Below, piece after piece: positions 5,348 through 9,561 of a stretch of 9,561 nt of DNA (positions within the stretch are counted from its first letter, which is position 1; each line of letters opens with the position of its first letter). The position numbers and the translations under genes were made by a program. The DNA lies in contig DASZZV010000018.1 in the NCBI GenBank assembly GCA_035544835.1, forward strand, positions 1 through 9,561. Direction: 5' to 3'. The notes under the pieces were generated by a model. That model ran no database searches. It was not told where the DNA came from and was given only the letters and a program-made list of their open reading frames with translations. The DNA is from DASZZV01 sp035544835. GTDB taxonomy: Bacteria > Acidobacteriota > Thermoanaerobaculia > Gp7-AA8.

Positions 5348-7303
5348 CTAGGCCGGTTCGGGTTGGGCGACCGGTACGTCGATGTCGGCGCCTGAGCCAC
5401 CCGGACCGATCGTCATCTCCTGCGGGCCTTCCGTCGGATAAAGCTCCTTCATCTTGAGGAAGTCGCTTCCCGTCTCCTGCTGCAGGATTTCGTTGACCTC
5501 GTTGCCGTCGAGCGTCTCCTTCTCGAGAAGGCGTCGGGCGATTTTGTCGAGGGCGTTCTTGTTGGTGTTGATGATTTCGTGGGCAACTTTGTAGGCGCGA
5601 TCGACGATTCTCCGAACCTCGGCGTCGATCTGTCGAGCCGTTTCTTCCGAGTAATCCTGATGCTGCGCGAACTCACGCCCGAGGAAGATCGCTTCTTCTT
5701 TCTTGCCGTAAGAGAGCGGTCCCATGTCGGACATGCCCCACTCGCAAACCATGCGACGCGCCAGTCCTGTCGCCTTTTCGATGTCGTTGCCGGCACCGGT
5801 GGTCAACTCGGAGAGAAAGATCTCCTCGGCAATACGGCCACCCATGAGGACGGCCAGGTTGGCCTCGAGATAACGCTTCGAGTACGAGTACTTGTCTTCG
5901 ATGGGGAGCTGCTGCGTGAGACCGAGGGCGCGTCCACGCGGGATGATGGTGACCTTATGGAGTGGATCGGCGGCCGGCATGATGGCCGCGACGATGGTGT
6001 GACCGGCCTCGTGATAGGCGGTGTTCCGCTTCTCGCGAAGGCTCATCACCATGCTCTTGCGCTCCACGCCCATGAGCACCTTGTCCTTGGCGAACTCGAA
6101 GTCGATCATCTGCACTTTCTTCTTCTCGAAGCGGGCGGCGTTGAGAGCTGCCTCGTTCACGAGATTGGCCAGATCAGCGCCAGAGAAACCTGGTGAGCTG
6201 CGGGCCAGCACGTTGATGTCGACATCATCGGCCAGCGGTGTGGTGCGCGTATGGACGCGAAGAATCCCCTCACGTCCCTTCAGATCGGGAAGATCGACGA
6301 CGACGCGGCGATCGAAACGACCGGGACGGAGAAGGGCCGGGTCGAGCACGTCGGGCCGGTTGGTTGCCGCGACGAGGATGACCCCCTCGTTCGATTCGAA
6401 ACCGTCCATCTCCACGAGGAGCTGGTTCAGGGTCTGTTCGCGCTCGTCATGTCCACCACCGAGGCCAGCGCCGCGGTGACGGCCGACGGCGTCAATCTCA
6501 TCGATGAAGATGATGCACGGCGCGTTCTTCTTTCCCTGTTCGAACAGGTCGCGAACGCGCGATGCGCCGACGCCTACGAACATCTCGACGAAGTCGGATC
6601 CGCTGATGGCGAAAAAAGGAACGTTGGCCTCACCGGCGATTGCGCGAGCCAGAAGAGTCTTGCCCGTTCCGGGAGGTCCCATGAGCAGCACGCCCTTGGG
6701 AATCTTGCCGCCGAGCTTGGTGAACTTCTGCGGCTCCCTCAGGAACTCGATGATCTCGTGCAGCTCGACTTTGGCTTCGTCGACGCCGGCGACATCTTTG
6801 AAGGTGACTTTCTTGGCACTGCCGGAGAGCAGCTTGGCTTTTGATTTTCCGAAGGACAAAGCCTTATTGCCGCCGGCCTGCATCTGTCTCATGAAGAAAA
6901 TCCAGAGGCCGATGAGGAAGAGCACGGGGGCCCAGGTCACCAGCGCGGTGACGAAGGAGTTGTCTTTAGCCTCTTCGACATCGATGGCCACTGGCGCTTT
7001 GAGGACCGTGCCATTGGCGTCGACTTTTTTCTCCATGAGCAGGTCGTAGAGACTCGGATAGTTGGGGGGGGCGAGAGTTTTGAACTCCTTCTTGCCTCCG
7101 GGAACGGTTGCGCGCGTCGTTCCCTTGATCTCATTGCCACGGATCACGACGCTCTCGACGCGGTTCTCACGAACGTCGTCGATGAATTTGCTGAAGGGGA
7201 CGATATCGGTTGTTCCCTTCGCCGTGAGAAACAGGTTCCACAGAAGGAAAACCAACACGATGATCACCACCCATAAAAGCGCGGTCTTGATTGTCGAATT
7301 CAA
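5348..7303 (-). CDS. ftsH: ATP-dependent zinc metalloprotease FtsH
   Basis: FtsH is the hexameric, inner-membrane AAA+ protease that extracts and degrades membrane and regulatory proteins. The 651 residues match the family length. In order: membrane helix 1 at about 8-26; periplasmic domain at about 30-115; membrane helix 2 at about 117-137; AAA domain with Walker A GPPGTGKT (209-216), pore motif FVGVG (242-246), Walker B IIFIDE (264-269) and the second region of homology 313-332 with both arginine fingers (Arg326, Arg329); protease domain with zinc site HEAGH (430-434) and third ligand Asp506. The C-terminus is short and Pro-rich. The start codon is TTG (7303-7301): GGGAGG stands 7 nt upstream, and no ATG occurs before the second helix. 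It ends the tilS-hpt-ftsH cluster and is followed by a terminator. Confidence 0.98.
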   Translation of the reverse strand: MNSTIKTALLWVVIIVLVFLLWNLFLTAKGTTDIVPFSKFIDDVRENRVESVVIRGNEIKGTTRATVPGGKKEFKTLAPPNYPSLYDLLMEKKVDANGTVLKAPVAIDVEEAKDNSFVTALVTWAPVLFLIGLWIFFMRQMQAGGNKALSFGKSKAKLLSGSAKKVTFKDVAGVDEAKVELHEIIEFLREPQKFTKLGGKIPKGVLLMGPPGTGKTLLARAIAGEANVPFFAISGSDFVEMFVGVGASRVRDLFEQGKKNAPCIIFIDEIDAVGRHRGAGLGGGHDEREQTLNQLLVEMDGFESNEGVILVAATNRPDVLDPALLRPGRFDRRVVVDLPDLKGREGILRVHTRTTPLADDVDINVLARSSPGFSGADLANLVNEAALNAARFEKKKVQMIDFEFAKDKVLMGVERKSMVMSLREKRNTAYHEAGHTIVAAIMPAADPLHKVTIIPRGRALGLTQQLPIEDKYSYSKRYLEANLAVLMGGRIAEEIFLSELTTGAGNDIEKATGLARRMVCEWGMSDMGPLSYGKKEEAIFLGREFAQHQDYSEETARQIDAEVRRIVDRAYKVAHEIINTNKNALDKIARRLLEKETLDGNEVNEILQQETGSDFLKMKELYPTEGPQEMTIGPGGSGADIDVPVAQPEPA

Positions 7304-7522
7304 AAAGCTGCCTCCCAGATCTTAGCGGCGAGTCTGCAGTTCAATTTGCGGCGGAAGCGGGTTCATGTCCCGCGAGAGATTCTAACGGTAGAGCTATTCG
7401 TTTAATTCTATCTAAAAGCCCGCCAGAAGCGGTTTGGTGAGACCGGCTGAGGCTGTCACGGAAAGCTCACAGCGTAGGGACATTCGGGCTCCGAGTCGGT
7501 CCCTGTCTGGATTCGAGGCGGG
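7304..7522 (-). promoter_or_regulatory. hpt-ftsH intergenic leader
   Basis: This 219-bp gap contains no gene. Read on the minus strand it holds, first, an interrupted hairpin right after hpt (AGGGAC/GTCCCT, 7504-7499 with 7481-7476, enclosing TCGG/CCGA), then a weak terminator-like stem (CCGC/GCGG, 7432-7420) followed by GCTTTT. The only AT-rich patch (about 7379-7415) follows, with two TAGAAT hexamers (7410-7405 and 7384-7379) that could be -10 boxes, although no good -35 accompanies them. Last is a 5-bp GCGGG/CCCGC hairpin (about 7355-7371). The layout fits partial termination after hpt plus a separate ftsH promoter with a 5' leader of roughly 70 nt. Confidence 0.35.
7311..7316 (-). promoter_or_regulatory. 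Shine-Dalgarno GGGAGG that fixes the TTG start of ftsH
   Basis: GGGAGG on the minus strand lies 7 nt before TTG 7303. It is the best ribosome binding site in the window and supports initiation at the rare TTG codon. Confidence 0.75.
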
Positions 7523-8035
7523 TCAGGGAAGCAGTCCGATGAAGGGAAGATTCCCGTATCGGTCGCGGGACTCGAGCCCATAACCGACGAAAATGCCCGG
7601 TTGAGCGGTAAAGGCGTGAAACTCGGGGTTGAGCTGAACGCGCCTTGATTCGGGGATGTCAAGAAGTGCCACGAGCTTCAAATCCTTCGGTTCCCGCTGG
7701 CGAAACTGGGTCATCAGGTAGTTGTCGATGACGCCTGTAGTGACGACATCCTTGAGGATGTAGCAGTTCTTGCCCCGGATATCGATTTGGGTCACGAAAT
7801 CGATCTCCGTCGCCTCGGCAGTCTCGGTATCGGCAAAGTCGGTCATGACGTTGACCCATTGAAAGTGCACCTCACCCGGGATTCGGCGCAGGAGGTCGCC
7901 GAGAAAGACGGATGTGCCCTTCAAGATCCCGATGAGGCAGATCTCACCATTCCCGGCGTCGCGGCGCAACTCGATTCCGAGCTCCGACACGCGGCGGGCG
8001 ATCTGACTCTCGCTGAAAACAGGGGTGATTGTCAT
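7523..8035 (-). CDS. hpt: Hypoxanthine phosphoribosyltransferase-like protein with degenerate PRPP-binding loop
   Basis: By fold landmarks and place between tilS and ftsH this is HPRT, the purine-salvage enzyme that joins hypoxanthine or guanine to PRPP. The 170 residues are normal length. Conserved parts: GILKGTSVFLGDLLRRI (36-52), IRGKNCYIL (86-94), LLDIPESRR (124-132), FVGYGLE (149-155) and NLPFIGLL (162-169). The catalytic parts are altered. The PRPP loop, normally V-E-D-I-I-D-T-G-x-T, reads LKDVVTTGVI (94-103), so the Glu, the presumed catalytic Asp and the last Thr are replaced by Lys95, Thr99 and Ile103. The purine-contacting Lys of LLDKP is Ile127, the YRNLP Arg is Gly161, and the flexible-loop Ser-Tyr is gone. 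The ATG lies 3 nt after the tilS stop, without its own Shine-Dalgarno, which points to translational coupling. It may be a pseudoenzyme or bind another ligand. Confidence 0.85.
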   Translation of the reverse strand: MTITPVFSESQIARRVSELGIELRRDAGNGEICLIGILKGTSVFLGDLLRRIPGEVHFQWVNVMTDFADTETAEATEIDFVTQIDIRGKNCYILKDVVTTGVIDNYLMTQFRQREPKDLKLVALLDIPESRRVQLNPEFHAFTAQPGIFVGYGLESRDRYGNLPFIGLLP

Positions 8036-8038
8036 GGT

Positions 8039-9394
8039 TTATTCGTCGTAGATCACTGTGATCTCAAAGCACATGCTCTTCTCATCGGAGATCCGGAAGG
8101 TGTCGGAAACCTCGATTCCTCCGACCCACACCAGCTGATTGTCCCAGACCAGAAGGGGAATTCTATCGCGAATGTCCCGCGGGATTTTACGGTCGATGAG
8201 AAAATCCTTCAGCTTCTTATCTGATTTCATCCCCAGAGGGCGGAAACGGTCCCCTTTTCGACGGTTGCGAACGCTGAAGGTCGGCGCCGTTGCCCCGGCG
8301 AGCTGGAATCGCTGGGTGATGGACCGTTCGTCGCGGCTTGCTGGCTCGCCCACGGCATCTACCCTTGTCAGGGTAGCCTGAGCCTGGATCGCCGGCAGAG
8401 CGACCGTCTCGTCCGGGCGAATCGTTACATCGAACGGCCCGACCGGTGTGGAACGCCGGAGGAGATGAATGATCCCGCCGGCGCTGGTGGCCTCGAGATC
8501 GGAGGAGATTGTTGCTCGGGTGCCCTCGCGGGCGCCGATGATTCTCCTGATGGTTTTGAAGGATCGCGCCTCGCGACCCGCCGTCATGCGAGCAAGCTCG
8601 GCAGCGAGAAGCCGGGCCGTCATCGCTTCATCGCGGCCGGCTTCGATCGACGATCCGTTGACGGTTCTCGTGACGGCTTTCGCGGCCTGCTCCCCAGTTA
8701 AGGTCTCCAGCAGCCTTTGTTGTTGTGCGACGAGGCGGGCGGTGGCAGCCAGGGCGTCGACGATCTGCGGATTCAACTCCTCAAGAAGCGGCAGGACCTC
8801 GGCTCGAATTCGATTCCTCAGAAAGCGCGTGTCGTTGTTGGATGTGTCCTGGCGGGCGGAAACACCTCTGGCGGCCAGAAAAGCGTCGATCTCCCCGGGG
8901 CTCACCTCGAGCAGCGGCCGCGCCACCCCGTCCTTCAGCGGAGCGATTCCCCTCAATCGGGACGGACCGCGACCGGTGATGAGACCCAGCAGAACGGTCT
9001 CGGCCTGATCATTTTTCTGATGGGCTGTGAAGATGAGATCGGCGTTGATCCGGGCGGCCTCGGATCGAAGGAGTTGATAGCGCCTCTCTCGGGCGGCTGC
9101 CTCGATGCCGACGGCACGGCGGCGCTCGGGTGCGAGTTGACCGTCGACGACCGTCAGCGGCACCTCGAGATCGTGGCACAGCGACTGTATGAATCGAGCG
9201 TCGCCGTCGGATTCTTCACCGCGAAGGTGATGATTGACGTGAAGGGCGGATACGAAGAACGGGCGGGGCGACCAGTCGGCAAGGGCGACCAGCAGAGCTG
9301 TCGAATCGATGCCGCCCGAAACCGCCACGAGCACATGACGTGGACTCAGATCGTGTTCGCGCAGGAATCGTTCAAGGACGGTGGACAGGCTCAC
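8039..9394 (-). CDS. tilS: tRNA(Ile)-lysidine synthase TilS
   Basis: TilS attaches lysine to cytidine 34 of the tRNA-Ile CAU anticodon using ATP, so that it reads AUA codons; it is essential in most bacteria and acts in the cytoplasm. From GTG 9394 the protein has 451 residues. The PP-loop ATPase motif SGGIDS is at 26-31, followed by LHVNHHLRG (51-59) and AHQKNDQAET, close to the usual TAHHxDDQxET with two of its positions changed. The linker and C-terminal domains follow, with RRKGDRFRPLG, KKLKDFLIDRKIPRDIRDR (the TilS-C signature) and WVGGIEV. The same frame also opens at ATG 9448 (469 residues), but that ATG lies inside a dispersed repeat and would put 43 residues before SGG, more than usual; GTG 9394 fits the family better, although neither start has a good Shine-Dalgarno. 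First gene of the cluster with hpt and ftsH. Confidence 0.95.
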   Translation of the reverse strand: MSLSTVLERFLREHDLSPRHVLVAVSGGIDSTALLVALADWSPRPFFVSALHVNHHLRGEESDGDARFIQSLCHDLEVPLTVVDGQLAPERRRAVGIEAAARERRYQLLRSEAARINADLIFTAHQKNDQAETVLLGLITGRGPSRLRGIAPLKDGVARPLLEVSPGEIDAFLAARGVSARQDTSNNDTRFLRNRIRAEVLPLLEELNPQIVDALAATARLVAQQQRLLETLTGEQAAKAVTRTVNGSSIEAGRDEAMTARLLAAELARMTAGREARSFKTIRRIIGAREGTRATISSDLEATSAGGIIHLLRRSTPVGPFDVTIRPDETVALPAIQAQATLTRVDAVGEPASRDERSITQRFQLAGATAPTFSVRNRRKGDRFRPLGMKSDKKLKDFLIDRKIPRDIRDRIPLLVWDNQLVWVGGIEVSDTFRISDEKSMCFEITVIYDE

Positions 9395-9441
9395 CCGCTG
9401 AGGATACCGCTGCGTGAGGGCGACGTTCCATCTCCCGAGCG

Positions 9442-9480
9442 TTGTCATCCTGAGCGATTGAGCGCGGAGCGCGGCGTCTG
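9442..9480 (+). repeat. Solo copy of the dispersed repeat at the 5' side of tilS
   Basis: TTGTCATCCTGAGCG (9442-9456) is the left end of the repeat family seen at 169-250 and 4634-4658. It is followed by a tandem GAGCGCG GAGCGCG (about 9460-9473). It overlaps the upstream end of the longest tilS frame and produces its ATG. Confidence 0.6.
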
Positions 9481-9495
9481 AGTGAAAGAAACCAG

Positions 9496-9561
9496 GGTGT
9501 CATCCCGAGCGTCGAGCGAGGGATCTGGGAGGGGGCCTTGCGGTGTGGAGTCTTGGAGCTC
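9496..9561 (+). repeat. Terminal direct repeat of window positions 1-57, with full left arm of the dispersed repeat
   Basis: Positions 9505-9561 are identical to 1-57 over all 57 bases, and the window ends exactly where the match ends. The nine bases before it (9496-9504) are complementary to 123-131, completing a 34-bp arm that is cut off at the left edge of the window. This means either a circularised sequence or two copies of the same element in direct orientation flanking the segment. Confidence 0.85.

Noticed and set aside
5579..7049. Several antisense + frames of 150-205 codons across ftsH
   Set aside because: Mirror frames of a fully recognisable gene, with no motifs of their own.
7340..7385. 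tRNA T-arm-like hairpin GCGGG-TTCATGT-CCCGC
   Set aside because: No matching acceptor, D-arm or anticodon arm at the right distances on either strand.
8717..9481. A 254-codon + frame opposite tilS
   Set aside because: Antisense shadow of tilS running into the terminal repeats.
1..9561. Phage or plasmid genome with direct terminal repeats
   Set aside because: No replication, packaging, structural or mobilisation gene; contents are chromosomal housekeeping genes, so the end identity is better explained by repeats or assembly.

Overview
This is a 9.56 kb stretch of bacterial chromosome with high GC (roughly 60% by eye). It carries eight intact protein genes and one probable gene remnant. The genes are mostly housekeeping. 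A lipoprotein signal (lipobox Cys), the FtsH protease and GC-rich codon third positions suggest a Gram-negative-type bacterium. The dispersed GTCATCC(C/T)GAG...GGATCT repeats and the tilS-hpt-ftsH cluster make me lean towards Acidobacteriota or a related phylum, but nothing here proves the taxonomy. There is no rRNA, tRNA, CRISPR array, transposase or phage gene.

Layout. Positions 1-314 hold no gene, only two inverted pairs of a dispersed repeat. Positions 315-2070 (+) are a compact run: a secreted, membrane-anchored TPM-domain protein with a glycine-rich tail, a second soluble TPM-domain protein, and folK (folate synthesis). An A+T-rich inverted repeat built from heptamers (2074-2164) separates this run from a convergent M23 lipoprotein peptidase gene (2168-2956, -). 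Behind that lies radA (3092-4435, -). The region between radA and the next + gene holds a perfect 26-bp hairpin (4567-4622) and a solo dispersed repeat. That + gene encodes a two-helix membrane protein of unknown function (4668-5051). It is followed by what looks like the C-terminal remnant of an antibiotic-biosynthesis-monooxygenase-like gene (5045-5239). A terminator hairpin (5288-5316) then closes the minus-strand cluster tilS - hpt - ftsH (9394/9448 down to 5348).

How the genes work together. tilS (lysidine modification of tRNA-Ile) and hpt are 3 nt apart and probably translationally coupled. ftsH (membrane AAA+ protease) follows after a 219-bp leader and starts at TTG behind a strong Shine-Dalgarno. 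The hpt product keeps the fold-level landmarks of hypoxanthine phosphoribosyltransferase, but most of the PRPP-loop and purine-contact residues are replaced, so it may be a pseudoenzyme. Reports that TilS and HprT together activate ftsH in Bacillus subtilis make this the most interesting point in the window.

The first and last 57 bases of the window are identical, and one repeat arm is complementary across that junction. The sequence is therefore either a circularised contig or a segment bounded by two copies of a dispersed repeat. The housekeeping content makes a true small circle unlikely.
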